A program made the translations under genes and the position numbers. The notes beneath the pieces were generated by a model. That model made no database searches. It had not been told where the DNA came from and saw only the letters and a program-made list of their open reading frames with translations. A DNA stretch of 64,000 nucleotides from Westerdykella aurantiaca (taxonomy: Eukaryota > Ascomycota > Dothideomycetes > Pleosporales > Sporormiaceae): assembly GCA_030412805.1 (NCBI GenBank), contig JASJFJ010000003.1, positions 3,224,001-3,288,000 of the forward strand. Direction: 5' to 3'. Position 1 is the first letter of the stretch, and every line of letters starts with the position of its first letter. Shown here piece by piece: positions 34,620 to 46,158 of the stretch.

Positions 34620-37600
34620 TATCACCTCAATATTCCGCATTGTGGCGATCCGCTTCATCATGGAAGTTGCCCACACCGCTGGGCGTTCAGCATGATACAA
34701 CCTGGAACCGAACTCGCTGCCCGCACCTCCTGAGGACCTCGTATGCCATAGCAGCACCTTGCATTCAGACTTGCCCCTCGAATCTCCTCTCTAAACTTGG
34801 CCTAATAGCTTTGTCCCGTTGTTCGGGTTGGCTGTCGCTCAGGACTAGCCCGAATTTCGGGTTGAGCCAGCTTCTCCTACGGTTTGCACCTGCGGCTTTG
34901 TAATCCCGTCGGACGCTTTTCATTCTACGGCAACAAGGTTACTTTTTTTCTTCATTTCGTACTTCTCTGCATTGACATTATTCGCGCAATAGACGGTTTT
35001 TGGAGGACTGGCCTAGGGTGGTGGTATTACTCCGTGGCCATTCATGATTCCGATGACACGGCATTGGCGCATTCGGGTTGGGAAAACAAACCGGTGGGCT
35101 TGTGGGAATAGGGCTTCCAAGGGCGCCCACGCGTCATTTTTCTTTTTTCCCCTATTTTCATTTCCGAAGCACACACTCTTCTAATACCGATGCTGGCATC
35201 GGTGGGGGGTTAAGACGAGGATGTGGGCACACTGCAGGGGAAGTATCATCATGTACGAAGAGACCAACGAATGAGGAAAAACGGATGTAACGGAATTGGT
35301 GTGGTGAGGAGATATGACGGATTATGGGTACATGGTTGGCTGAGCATATGAGCAGAACAGTCATGGGGCGACCTATGATTTTACAAATAACAGATTAGAC
35401 GTAAGCTTAAGCTTCACTTTTTTTGCACCGCGCCAGTCGAAAAGAATCCCCTCCCCCCAACAGGTCACAGTAGTCAATGCGACGGTGGTGGTGGAATGCC
35501 CACTTTTGTGTAACGTGTCTGGCCTATGAGACGGCGGGCAGTCAGCTGAGTTTGATTAGGTTTCTTTTTTCTCAGAGACTAAAGAAAGTAGTGGAGGGAG
35601 GAGAAGGTTCTGGTTAGTTGGTAGTGGTGAGATAGGGAAAAAGGGTGGTGTTGGACGATCACGCATGTGATAGATCTGGTGGGGAAATCTTCCCAGGTCA
35701 TTCATTAGTGGGGCCGAGTGAGCTGCAGGAACGCGGGTTTTTCTTTGTTCGTTTTTTCTGCATGCAGGCGCGGCCGCGCGGGGACTAGGAATGTGGGTGG
35801 AGACGGTGCGAGCCTAGGCAGCTCTGAATACCTAGGGAGGATTTCATGACTCTCGGAGTGGTCTGCCCGATGGTCTGTCTCATCGGCATGTGAGCTCATC
35901 GACCTGTGGGTTGGATCGGGTTGGCGACGTCCATGGGGTCCATGGGAAGAATGGGAGATGTCGTGTAGGGTGGTAGAGCACGTCAGCCTCGTCGCCGACC
36001 TGCGCGTGCCCGCGTGCCCGTGTATCCTCAGACGGAGACGCGAGTGCCGCCGTCCGTATCTCTTGCGCGTCCGTGGGATTATTGGCATGACGGGATGCAA
36101 TCACGGCTGAAATCCGTGGCTTTTGACTGTCCGTAGACAGGACACGGTACTGTTCTATTCTTGTGGGTGCGGACCTGGCTGCAGATGAGATGATGCAGGT
36201 CGCCGGACGTCAATGAATCGATAAACAAGCTTCACTTCTCAAAGGAGATGGGCGTGCATGGTGTGCGGAGCTGGGAAGGGGTGGGCGGGATCTGCAGGTG
36301 CGGCTACATGCAGACTAGCACCTATTATTACTTGGTGGAAGTATCGACCAGCTTGGGATGCTGATGTCGTCCTAGCTACATACATAATCCTCCCCGGTGT
36401 CTAGCAGTCCTTAGTTCTTACTCCTGCTAGTGTGTGACCTTGCTAGGCGCGTCTCTGCAATCCAACAGGATATAATCGTGTCAGTGATGAATGCGCTAAG
36501 GTGGTGATCATGGTGATGGAGGTTTGCAATTGCAGCCCTGGAACCCAACGCATCATCACGCATCCTGTGCCCATGCCAGCTGAACCCAAGAACCGCCGGT
36601 CGGAGTCCCGAGACGCCACCACCAACAGGACCCGGGCCCGGCGCCACGGTCCTGGAGATGTCTTGTTGCGAGGTGTTTCTGCTTGCTGAAGTGGCGTCGG
36701 GCGATGGGTCAGTTGGAGATTGGGTTAGGAGGGGACGGGGATACGGCGCGTGGACGCTTAGGAGAGCCGACGATTCACGACGGCTTAAGAGAGGGCGCAT
36801 GTAGACTGGGAGATGAAGTGTTGCAGTTTAAATATCGCACTTGCGGGTTTGCTTTTGGTGTGTCTAAGCCATGAATGCCTATGTAGTATGCATGGTGGAC
36901 TGGGAGGCAGTGTGGGGAGATATAGAGAGGTCACGAATGAGGGGTCTAGAGTCCGTGCATGATTGTCTATATAAGATCGTCGAATATAGGTGGAGGACAA
37001 GACAAGAAGACTCAAGTGCTGAGCTCTGGCACCGAGGGCACATGCAGGGTCTTATACGGGGCTGTGTTAAGAGAAGGAGGTCTCAAATATATGTTCCTAC
37101 AATGATGATGGGATCATAAAATCTCTCTTGGCTATGGAGACCATCCACCGGCTGCAACATTGGGAAGCAACGCAGTTCAGCTCAGTTCCCATCGTCTCGA
37201 GCCATGGTACCCTACAGTAGGACTATCAGAGGCAGTTGTCCGCGACCTGCGCTCTTGTAGCCATCCATCATGCGAAGATTGATCAACGACCGCTGGACGG
37301 CGCTGGCGAGACGTCGTACGGCGTGTCAGTCTCGCAAGAGGGGCGAAGAACGCCAGAGGAGACTTTCCGGTACTCGCATTCCATCTCATTCCATAAATGA
37401 AGAATTTACAGTTTGGATGAAACCTGCGACTGGGTAGAAAGTGCCCTGTTAAAACTGGTGTGCGACAAGCCGATACCAAGTTATTATTAGCCACAGGATT
37501 CGCCCCACCGGTTCCCAGTCGAACTCCTCGTCCACCCTGGGGCACTCGCTAAGCTAATCATCGGATCGGCAGATTCACCACTGCACATTTTCGCTCTCCA

Positions 37601-37664
37601 AATTCAACCGGGAAACTGACTTAGTATATAGGTGATGAATGCTCAAAATCATGCATCCTTCTAT
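34620..37664. other. Gene-poor region
   Basis: Three kilobases without a supported gene. Small ORFs at 35705-36100 and 36411-36800 (minus) have no protein-like features. G/A-rich stretches occur around 35570-35660. The tRNA-Ser gene follows. Confidence 0.45.
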
Positions 37665-37745
37665 GGCGTGGTGGCGGAGTGGTTATCGCGCAAGACTAGA
37701 AATCTTGTTCCTTCGGGAGCGTCAGTTCGAATCTGGCCCACGTCG
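37665..37745 (+). tRNA. tRNA-Ser (anticodon AGA)
   Basis: A complete class II tRNA cloverleaf. The acceptor stem GGCGTGG pairs with CCACGTC (one G-U), and the discriminator base is G. The D arm is GCG/CGC. The anticodon stem CAAGA/TCTTG encloses loop CTAGAAA with anticodon AGA (reads UCU). A long variable arm (TTCCTTCGGGAGC) is typical of tRNA-Ser, and the T arm GTCAG/CTGGC has loop TTCGAAT. There is no intron. A run of T residues about 40 bases downstream could serve as the Pol III terminator. Confidence 0.95.
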
Positions 37746-38295
37746 TAAAAAGTATTGTCTACTAGACAGAGTGATTCTTTTTGCTCTTTTTAACTAACTA
37801 CGTTATCGCTCACTAAGATCGATGGTCTCTGCATCGTCTGCAGTGTTTTCGTTCTCCTTCTTCCAAGTGGAGCCATAACAATTATTTGCTTCCTGTTTGC
37901 CCCGATGGGGAAATATCTATCTCATTCCAGTAGTGGAGGGGCTCCGGGTGAAACCCAATGACACCCTGGGCGACGATGCCACTGCACTTGACTTGCAGTC
38001 GAATACTGGGCCAAAAAGAGTGGATCGTGCAACGTCAGTCCAATGCGTGGTTCACCGGTGGCTCGGTAGTGCTGGGTAACTCTATTGCAACTGTATTGCA
38101 TACGATGTGGACAACTCCACATTTTGATCCTTCCGTGATGTTTCCCATGGATAGCCCAGATCGATCATTTAAGGGATGTAGAAAGAAATACGATCTTCCA
38201 GTACATCTTAAGCGCTCTAATGCCGCTAACCTGTTTGCTAAAGTAGTGAAGACTCCTCCCATTTATGCACTTCCGGATAATGATTTGTACCTCCT

Positions 38296-39339
38296 TCATT
38301 CGACTCGAGTAGTATTCAGTCCCGAGGCCTGCCCAACCACTTCATCAACCCTGAACGGCACAACAAACCACTCATGCCATCCAACACCAGACTCCCTCGC
38401 CTTCAAGTGAGGCATCTGGTACTGGTCAACCCATCCCTCGCCTTCTACCGCGAACCTTGAAAAGGGAGCCGTAAAGCGATGCTTCAAACACGCCCCCCAA
38501 GCTCTCTTCCTCTCCGTAAATGCGCCGATGCAGAAGATGCCATTGGGCGATTGGTGCACAGCAACGAGAACGCCTTCCTTTCCATCAATAGCTACTGGCG
38601 CCTCAGGCGGTCCATTTGCATGAAATGGTCCAGGGGCGGAATTGGTCTGCCCTGTGTGGGCATCAGGATGCTGCCCCTTGGGCATGGACGCTCGCGGTCC
38701 AGCTCTTTGGATCGTCCTCTTGAGAATCTTTATCCGCCCACTCGCACTCAAATACTCCGTCCCATCCTGCATCCCCTCTTTCGAAAACGCATAAGCTCCA
38801 TGCTTGATAGCAGCAGTAGTCACAGTCTCGATGCTCGAATACGCCCCTAGGATCATTCCGGGCTCCGTGTTGTATGGATATCTCTCATATTTAAGAACGA
38901 AGACGGAAAGCGGGGCAGGCCTGTCCGATGGTTTCCTTTTCACGCGCTTTTGCAGTTTCTTGCGGTGACTGTGCTTGCGCGCGTGTAGCTTTGGCGGTTT
39001 GGTCAGGCGTTTGGTGGAGTATTTGCGGGGAAGATGGGTGCCAAGTAGCGGGGCGAGGATTTCGGGTTCCTGGTGCGAGCGAGCATGTAGACCTGTACTG
39101 ATCGGTGTTGATAACGACCGTTGGATTCCGCTGTTGGCATTCACATGGCCTGTTGCAGAGCTCAACGGTTTTCGGGGGATTGTTAGTGTGGTTGGAGGGT
39201 GGCTGGGTTGCGTGCGTGCCCGTGGCCTAGAATTGTTCGTGACTGGTGCTGGGATCGCAGATGATGGAGTCGTGATATCTGTCGACGCTCTCACAGGCTT
39301 TCGGCGAATAGAATAGTTGGGCGTTGTTGCTGAGTCCAT
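38296..39339 (-). CDS. Hypothetical basic protein, 347 aa
   Basis: The reading frame is open from 39543, but the ATG at 39339 (MDSATTPNYSIRRKP) is the more natural start because the upstream part is not protein-like. Residues 1-110 are Ser/Thr/Pro-rich. A very basic stretch at about 110-140 (KLHARKHSHRKKLQKRVKRK) could be a nuclear-localisation signal. The following region VFVLKYERYPYNTEPGMILG ... AIKHGAYAF looks like a folded domain with a possible role in binding, and Gly/Pro-rich segments follow. I do not recognise a family. Confidence 0.55.
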   Translation of the reverse strand: MDSATTPNYSIRRKPVRASTDITTPSSAIPAPVTNNSRPRARTQPSHPPTTLTIPRKPLSSATGHVNANSGIQRSLSTPISTGLHARSHQEPEILAPLLGTHLPRKYSTKRLTKPPKLHARKHSHRKKLQKRVKRKPSDRPAPLSVFVLKYERYPYNTEPGMILGAYSSIETVTTAAIKHGAYAFSKEGMQDGTEYLSASGRIKILKRTIQRAGPRASMPKGQHPDAHTGQTNSAPGPFHANGPPEAPVAIDGKEGVLVAVHQSPNGIFCIGAFTERKRAWGACLKHRFTAPFSRFAVEGEGWVDQYQMPHLKARESGVGWHEWFVVPFRVDEVVGQASGLNTTRVE

Positions 39340-39872
39340 TGGGCGCGTTGGAAGTGTGTTGATGACAGGCGTCGTCCTCGGAGTTGTACACAATAACAAC
39401 GCCAAGATCCGGTGAATCACTGCTCCAAGCAGGATGTAAACTTGAACTAACCCGACTCTACCTGGTTGATATATGTGGCACTTATAGGAGCACGTTACGG
39501 TTTTAGAACAATCCCATCCATATATGTACAGGGCTTTATCCACCCAATGGTGCTGTCATACGAGGTGGTTGGTGGGGGCCGCATGAAACGCGTCCTCAGC
39601 ACTGCCCCACGCTAACTGAACAGTTGCTGGTAAACCATACAAAGGTTGGTGAAATCGCACGGTTGGTCTCGGATCGGAAAATTGGTCCTTGTTTCATCAA
39701 TCCATATGGGAAATCGTCCTGCATTTCAACACCAGCTACTTGGAAGCGCATACCTTGGCATATATAGGGCCCCTGCTTTTGGGGCATCAATGGCGAGGAA
39801 AGTTGACACTCATCGCTAGTGTAATAGAAACGGTTCTACAAAAAACTGTCTGCAAGGAGATCCCACGATCGT

Positions 39873-41045
39873 CTACTGCCCGCTTCCATATGGTCGAATC
39901 GGCTTGGGCGGCTCTACCCAGTCAAAAGTCCCCGTGGACCTATACAGAGCGACATCAGCAGGACCCTTGATCTGCTTTCTCCTAATGGTACCAAACATTG
40001 CGCCGTTGAGGAAAGTATGTGGGAAGCCGAGGTCGAAATCGTAAGATGCTTCGATGCGATTGATGTCTTCTTCGGTGAGTGACACTGATAGCCCAGCGAT
40101 GCTGTCTTTCAAATGGGACATCCTCCGTTGTCCAACAAGCGGAAAGACATGAGGAGTTTTATGCATGACATACGCGAGAGCAATCTGAAAGAGGCCTGCA
40201 TCTTTCTCCCTTCCTATAGTCTCGAGCACCTTGGACACCTCTCTGTCACGGTCCGTAAGTCGAGAGTTGGCAACCTGCCTCCCTGGATTGTGTTTCTCGC
40301 GCGCCTTGAACCCTTCTTCCGTTTGGAACCGCCCTGAGCCGAGCACTCCGTAGGGGCACAATGCCATGCCTTGATTTCTAGCCATGGGAATAATATCTCG
40401 CTCGAAGTCTCTCAGGGAGGCGTTCCATGCACCTTGGTAGACACTGAACTGGCGAAGCCCATGATTCCGAGCGTACTCATTCGCCATAGATACGACCCAG
40501 GCTGGAGTATCTGAAACTCCAAGGTAAAGTACTTTTCCCGAAGCAACAACGTCGTTGAGACTATGCATAAGCTCTGGGATTGACGTCGCTGCATCCCACC
40601 AATGGATATACAGTATATCAACATAGTCCGTCTTCAAATTCTTGAGTGACATTTCGAGCGAGAGCTTCAAGCTTTTCGCACCATTGCCCACATAGTTTGA
40701 GATTATCTTGTCTTTACGGTTGCGGTGGAAGTTCATTGTATACTTCGTCGCCAATACAATATCGTCGCGATTCTGATGCTTTGCCATCCACTCGCCGATC
40801 CATTCCTCGCTTTGGCCATGCTGATAGGAGTTCGCCGTGTCAAAGAAATTTCCCCCTTGGCTGTAGAAGTGGTCCATTATAGCGAATGCTTCTTCCTTGC
40901 TGCAGTCGCCGTAGAGCGCCGTCTCCCGATCGCCGAAATTCATGGTCCCTAGGCATAACGGCGAGACGTGGATGGAGGCTGAGGGAGCTAATTGGCGATG
41001 GCGGAAAAGAGGAGAGTCTCGGTTGAACGCAACGGCCGTTGTCAT
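39873..41045 (-). CDS. Aldo-keto reductase, aryl-alcohol dehydrogenase / NorA type
   Basis: ORF of 390 aa from the ATG at 41045 (MTTAVAFNRD); the upstream open frame does not resemble the family. The aldo-keto reductase tetrad is visible as Asp69 and Tyr74 (FFDTANSYQHG), Lys101 (LATKYT) and His148 (YIHWWD). VFPLVGQRRMSHLKDSI is the C-terminal NADPH-binding region. Family features such as CLGTMNFGD and YLGVSDTPAWVV match fungal aryl-alcohol dehydrogenases and norsolorinic acid reductase-like enzymes. It should be a cytosolic NADPH-dependent reductase of aromatic aldehydes or a secondary-metabolite ketone. No biosynthetic cluster lies next to it, so a general role is more likely. Confidence 0.9.
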   Translation of the reverse strand: MTTAVAFNRDSPLFRHRQLAPSASIHVSPLCLGTMNFGDRETALYGDCSKEEAFAIMDHFYSQGGNFFDTANSYQHGQSEEWIGEWMAKHQNRDDIVLATKYTMNFHRNRKDKIISNYVGNGAKSLKLSLEMSLKNLKTDYVDILYIHWWDAATSIPELMHSLNDVVASGKVLYLGVSDTPAWVVSMANEYARNHGLRQFSVYQGAWNASLRDFERDIIPMARNQGMALCPYGVLGSGRFQTEEGFKAREKHNPGRQVANSRLTDRDREVSKVLETIGREKDAGLFQIALAYVMHKTPHVFPLVGQRRMSHLKDSIAGLSVSLTEEDINRIEASYDFDLGFPHTFLNGAMFGTIRRKQIKGPADVALYRSTGTFDWVEPPKPIRPYGSGQ

Positions 41046-41568
41046 GATATATCCGCAGTTCAGAAAGATGATGAGTATGACGGGACTGACACATCGGGGC
41101 CAGCTCGTGGTTATACTTCGATATATACAGTCGCACGGCAGCCAATCGCTAAGCAAAATGGGCACAGGAGCTCACCGCCTTGAGCTTTCCACGCCATGGT
41201 ACGCAGGTCCGGGTTGGCATGCAGGTTGTGCGTCTTCATGCCTATAGAAGCTGAAACAGCCGCAGTGCAGAGCACCGGGGGTGCAGGCAAATTTGATCAA
41301 GTCCTGAGTATGGTCTACTGAAGCCTTCTCGATGGACGACGATCCTCGCTATCGTGATGTGGCTTCGTTCTCGTGGGAAGTCAGATAGGACCACGGGTGA
41401 GTGAGGAAAAGTAAGGCGCTAGCTTTATCAGGCAAGGTCCATGTCAGCGTGCCCCTGGGTGAACATTCATTGCTCAAGAATCCTTCCAAATTGCTCTTTC
41501 AAATTCAATCCGCTGACGGAATCGTTCCCGAAAGCTGACCCAATATTTGCTGGAAAGTAACGTTACAG

Positions 41569-43870
41569 CTACTTTGTTTGTGCACGAGTCTTTGAAGCAG
41601 ACCATTCCTCTAAGCACCTGGACTCTATCCCTTCGGGCCCTCCTGCGAAGCCTTGTCCATAGTGTTGGCGAAGCACGTCAACAATCTTTATGGCTGCCCT
41701 ATATCGTTGTGAGGCTGGCGAGTACCACTCCCCTCTTTGGCCGGCATCGTCTTCCCCGTTGAATTCCGGAAGCTTCGTAATATCGATGAATTTAAACCCG
41801 TGTTTTTCCCATGTGAAGAGGGCACGAAGAACTCGTAACATATCGGTCTTGGTTTTCAAGCACGCTAGAACTTCTGGGGCGAAACATAGTGGCGGCTGTT
41901 TGGCAAACTCCAGAAGTAAACCGGCAGTGGCAGCTGCAACTGGAGTTGCGAATGATGTCCCACATCTTCTTTTGTCCTGAACGACTGACACAATGTCCTC
42001 CCCAAGGGCGGAAAACCGCTCCAGATGTGCGTCAGCAGAGCTCGGGTTGTCGCCAGAAGGCTCAGCATTGTGATCTGCAGCATCAATCCCAATGACATGA
42101 TCATCGCTTGCTGGATATTTAATAGACCGACCGTCGTTCGATGTGGCGGCGAACATGAGAACATTCTGGCTTTCTGTAATCCTTTCTCCGAGGCCCCTAT
42201 GTGAGTTGTACGGCCAGCCAAAAGACATGCTGACTATATCGACTTTACGTTCTTTAATGGCGTGGTCTAATGCCTCCTTCACGTATTTCGGATCGATCTC
42301 ATCACCTTGGTTGATATCTTCCGAAACAATCCGATAAGGGTATATGACCGCGTAGGGGCAGACGCGCATGAGCAGACAGAAGCAGTCCGTTCCATGGCCG
42401 TTATTGTCCACCTTCGGGTTAAGACCATTCGCGAGTTTCTTCCCGGCTCCTTTTGTGACGATGATCTTCTTCTTGAGTTTCGGGTCGACTTGCATTCTGG
42501 AATCCGTTTCAATTGCTACTCCAGTATCCAACACGGCTATCTTTATCTTGTCCTTGCGTTCAATCTGTTGATGTCTGTCTAGAAATGTGTGGACTGTTGC
42601 CTCTACCTTGAAGAACCATTTATCGGTTTGGCTAACGTTGGTTAGCGGTATCTCACTCATCAACATTGGTCACCTACTTTTCACGAGAGGCACCAAACAG
42701 CACTCCCAAATCTTTGTTGAACGATAAAGGCGCACTGGTGTCACAGCCTGGCGGTATCGCAGACTCTGTGGCCACCTTGGGATTTTCCATTTGAGTCTTC
42801 TGAGGTTCAGGCCTCATGTTCACTGAACGTCGCCGACTAACGGACTTGTCAGGCGGGGGCGGCTGGCTTCGAGAACGGAGGCGAGGTGCTGGCTCAACTT
42901 TAAGGGTTGGCACACCAAGTTTCTTCTTCGGCCCAGGGTTTATAGATGTCGTACTGGTGTTGGCTGGTTTTCTTTTCGGAGCAGGGAGATTGGGCTTCAC
43001 CTCATCGGCGGTGGCATCGAGTGGGACATCGGTGATGGTTTTGACAACCCTGGGAACGACAGCTGGCTCTTCGTGCGACGGCAGAGACTGGCTAGTCGGG
43101 GCCTCATCCTTTTCTTTACCTTTACCCAGGTTCTTATTATCATTCTCTTGATTTCGCGCCTTTTGATCTTGAGATATCACAATATCGCCTTTCAGATAAT
43201 CCTCTGACCTCTTGATCTGCCCTAGCTCTTTCGCGACAAAGGCCAGTTTACTCTGTAGTTCGGAGAAAACGTCGCTCTGGGCTCCCGACTGCTTCATGAT
43301 CTTTCGAACGTTCTTGAGTACGCGATCGCAGATGGTGAGATCACGGTCCAGATATTTCTTGGCTTCTCCAGTCATCCCACGGTGTTGAGCATACTCGAGG
43401 GAGAGATCCAGGCATTGAAGGGCGTCTTCGCACAGTTCGTCCACTCCGGTATTCTTACCCTGTTGAGGTGTTACAGTGAGGCGTTGTGAGGAAATGATGG
43501 TGCGATACTCCTCGATAGCATCCTCATATTGGCCACTTCTGTCATAATTCCTGGCGAGATGGCGTCGATTTTCAAGCACAGCCCAATCGCTCGATTTTAC
43601 TCCCGAACTGAGCCTGCGCTTGAGGCTTTCCTTGTTGCAAGATATGGCCTGTTCATAGAGCTTGGCCTTGTGTAGACACAATCCCCAGTGGTCCCGCAAG
43701 ACGATGACTTTCTCGTCTTCTTCTCCTCTAATCTTTTCATAGAGGAGGACAGCTTGCATAAAACACTTCGCCGCCTCTTCCCACTCCTGTTTATTCTCTT
43801 TCCCAAGCCCTTTTGCTCCAAACTGCTTCGCTTGCGCCAATCTTTCTTCATCCGTTTGTCCTTCATTCAT
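41569..43870 (-). CDS. Intracellular TPR-subtilisin-like serine protease (S8)
   Basis: I join two reading frames: exon 1 at 42678-43870 and exon 2 at 41569-42631. The 46-bp intron (42632-42677) has a GTAGGT donor, CTAAC branch and GTTAG acceptor. The frame is continuous (phase 2) and the intron removes a TAG stop. The product is 751 aa. Residues about 10-200 hold TPR-like helical repeats (EEAAKCFMQAVLLYEK, AKLYEQAISCNKESL, SGQYEDAIEEYRTI). A basic/proline-rich linker spans about 270-390. The peptidase S8 domain has an intact triad, Asp433 (AVLDTGV), His477 (NNGHGTD) and Ser624 (GTSFATP), plus Asn563. There is no signal peptide, so it acts inside the cell. This architecture and the gasdermin-like gene 2.3 kb away recall the het-Q2 side of fungal cell-death gene pairs. 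Without the intron it would be two genes 7 bp apart. An in-frame ATG at 43963 is an alternative start. Confidence 0.8.
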
Positions 43871-44518
43871 CGTCGCAATGGGTGGATTAACTCCGCACGA
43901 TGACCCGAAACACAACTTCTTCGAAGGGTTTGGTGGTGGGGTGCACCGTAGAGTCAGCCTCATCAATAGCGGGGTTCGGGCATCCCGAGCGAATTCTAGG
44001 CAAATTTGGACCAGGCTGGAAGCTGCAGATGAAAAGGCGACCTGACCAATCCTGCATGTTCAGCTCATGCAAGTCCTTTCTTCGGCACTCGAGGTGCATT
44101 GCGCATGCCGCATCAGGCTCTTCCGACTAAGAGGACGCAATTCTGCCAATATTATGGGTTCCTGGGACTCATGGAATTTATGTTCTTTGGGTAGCAGCTT
44201 CTACAGGAAAGACTTCGCTTCAAGCTGTCAGCCTATACGGTATATTTGTGCCAGGCATTTCCGTCCGATTGCAGGGAAGTGAGCTTGTACGGAGATGACC
44301 TGCAGCAAGGCCAGTCCCTACGCCACGAACCGGAGCCTGATATGCGCGTCGCATACTTAACAGGAAACAGGTTCGCGCAATTTTGCCAAATCCGGGGTCG
44401 GTCGTACAAGGGAAAATTGTTATCGCCGGGGAGGGTAGGATCCGGGGGTGCGTAAATAGTATGCACTACGTAAGTCTACCCGTCATTGTCAGAATCTCTG
44501 TGCTTTGTTGCTGCCTTT

Positions 44519-45745
44519 ATGTCTGTTGTCACTGCTTTTTACTCGGTCGCAGAGTCTCTTTCCACTGTTGCTGTTGCCGGTCCCCCACCTGAGACCTCCA
44601 GCGCTGGCCCGGCACTCGTTCCACCGCCTACGGGCAAGGGGTTGCCTGATGGAACGTTGGGTGTCATCGTAGTGTTCTCTGTTCTGTTTCTCATTTTAGG
44701 TCCTTCGTTCCTCTACTTATGGTACCACCGCCGCAAACGAGATTATTGGTTCTATTCTTTTCGAAGAAGACGTTGGCCCAGCACAAGCTCCACAGACTCG
44801 TACGATTCGTATGGGAGCTCTGACTACGAGAAAGGGGTTGCGCCAACCAGGCCAAAACCTCCGGATGACTTTCCACCGCACGTATCGTTCAAGAGCGAGG
44901 TTGAAATGAAGTCGGCCACGTTGGATAGTTCGGACTTATCGGAACGAATTGCAGCAGGAAGCAGTAAAACAAAGTCGACTCGCAATCACACGACTACCTT
45001 TGTGGAAGAGGACTTCTCCATAAACTCAATAAGGCCTGTTCAAAGTCCAAGCCGCGACAGACCACCTCAAAAGCGTGATCGCACTTCGCGGTATGCGCCG
45101 CAAAGGTCTTTCACGATAACAAACCTGCGACCTGTGAAAAGCCCGAGTCGAGACAGGCCGTCATCAATCCGTGAGGAGCCAATCCGTCCTTTCGAACGGC
45201 AAAGATCCTTCTCGTTGAGCAATCTACACCCTGTAAATCATCCCAGTCGTACCAGATCTTCCCGAGCACCACCTAATAGAGGAGATCGTGAAGAAGCACC
45301 AGAGACTTCATTCTCAATATCCAAACTTCCTCCAGCACCGCATAGATCAATATCAAGACGAAACACCTCTCCTAGATCCGTAGATAACAATCGAGTCGGG
45401 GCCAGCTCGGACAGTGAACTCGAGTATTACCATTCTAGGACGAATCGCACAGTACCAGGCCGTAAAGAAAGCGAGAGCGTGCCTGTTAAGGGTATAGTTG
45501 CTGAGTACTCTCGAGGTAAAGAGAAAAGTCCCTCGCAAGAAAGCTATTACTCGAGTTCTGGCTTCTCTCTCTCCACGCTGGAACCTCCCGAACGGAGCCG
45601 AAGACAACGTTCCCCTGTGAGATACGTGCCAACGACAAGCAGAAATGCACGAGTTGAGGATGCGGGTTCTGATAGTTGGTCAATTTCTTCCATAAGGACT
45701 GCACCACGTCCAAGTCAGAGACCGCAACGAGCAAGTCGACGCTAG
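44519..45745 (+). CDS. Single-pass membrane protein with six repeated tail motifs
   Basis: ORF of 408 aa from the ATG at 44519. A short Pro/Ser/Thr-rich external part (1-45) has a weakly hydrophobic start that could be a signal. One clear transmembrane helix lies at 46-69 (GVIVVFSVLFLILGPSF), followed by a stop-transfer RRKR and a long cytosolic Ser/Arg-rich tail. The tail repeats an eight-residue motif six times: FSINSIRP (166), FTITNLRP (198), FSLSNLHP (231), FSISKLPP (265), FSLSTLEP (349) and WSISSIRT (387). The first three are followed by PSR-rich copies (SPSRDRP), giving a 32-33-residue period. No known family is recognised. It is divergent from the TPR-subtilase gene and sits between it and the gasdermin-like gene, so a shared function is possible. 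Confidence 0.7.
   Translation: MSVVTAFYSVAESLSTVAVAGPPPETSSAGPALVPPPTGKGLPDGTLGVIVVFSVLFLILGPSFLYLWYHRRKRDYWFYSFRRRRWPSTSSTDSYDSYGSSDYEKGVAPTRPKPPDDFPPHVSFKSEVEMKSATLDSSDLSERIAAGSSKTKSTRNHTTTFVEEDFSINSIRPVQSPSRDRPPQKRDRTSRYAPQRSFTITNLRPVKSPSRDRPSSIREEPIRPFERQRSFSLSNLHPVNHPSRTRSSRAPPNRGDREEAPETSFSISKLPPAPHRSISRRNTSPRSVDNNRVGASSDSELEYYHSRTNRTVPGRKESESVPVKGIVAEYSRGKEKSPSQESYYSSSGFSLSTLEPPERSRRQRSPVRYVPTTSRNARVEDAGSDSWSISSIRTAPRPSQRPQRASRR
45014..45700 (+). repeat. Six-copy degenerate coding repeat
   Basis: Degenerate protein repeat with consensus [FW]-[ST]-[IL]-[STN]-x-[IL]-x-[PT]. Copies start at about 45014, 45110, 45209, 45311, 45563 and 45677. The first three to four units are spaced 32-34 codons. 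The alternating hydrophobic/polar pattern suggests a short beta-strand or a docking motif. Confidence 0.65.
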
Positions 45746-46158
45746 CTTGAAACATATAATACTACAGTCAATAGGGGAAAAGCCCAAGCTTTTGTGTCTG
45801 CCTGATGTAGAAGCCATAAATACTGTTTTGCGCAGAGTCAGACTGCTGCATGTGCCATTCTGTTAAAGCGTGCCTTCGGCACCATCTCTCGATGCCAATA
45901 TATTAGCTGCAGGGAGCTGCAGCTCAGCTGAAATGCAAGCCAGTCGCCTACTCTTCCGGCCGCACGGCGAGTAATCACTGATTGGTCGTACGGCAAACAT
46001 GGCCCCGCGACTGTCAGGGAATGCAGGAGACAGTGGCGCATAAGGATGGATTGTTGGCGGGGCATTGCGTGAACCCTAAGGCACGGCCAGATAAGAAGTG
46101 AAAGACCTCGTCATTTAGGAATCGATCCTGCTTAAATCAGATATTCGATATTCATAAC

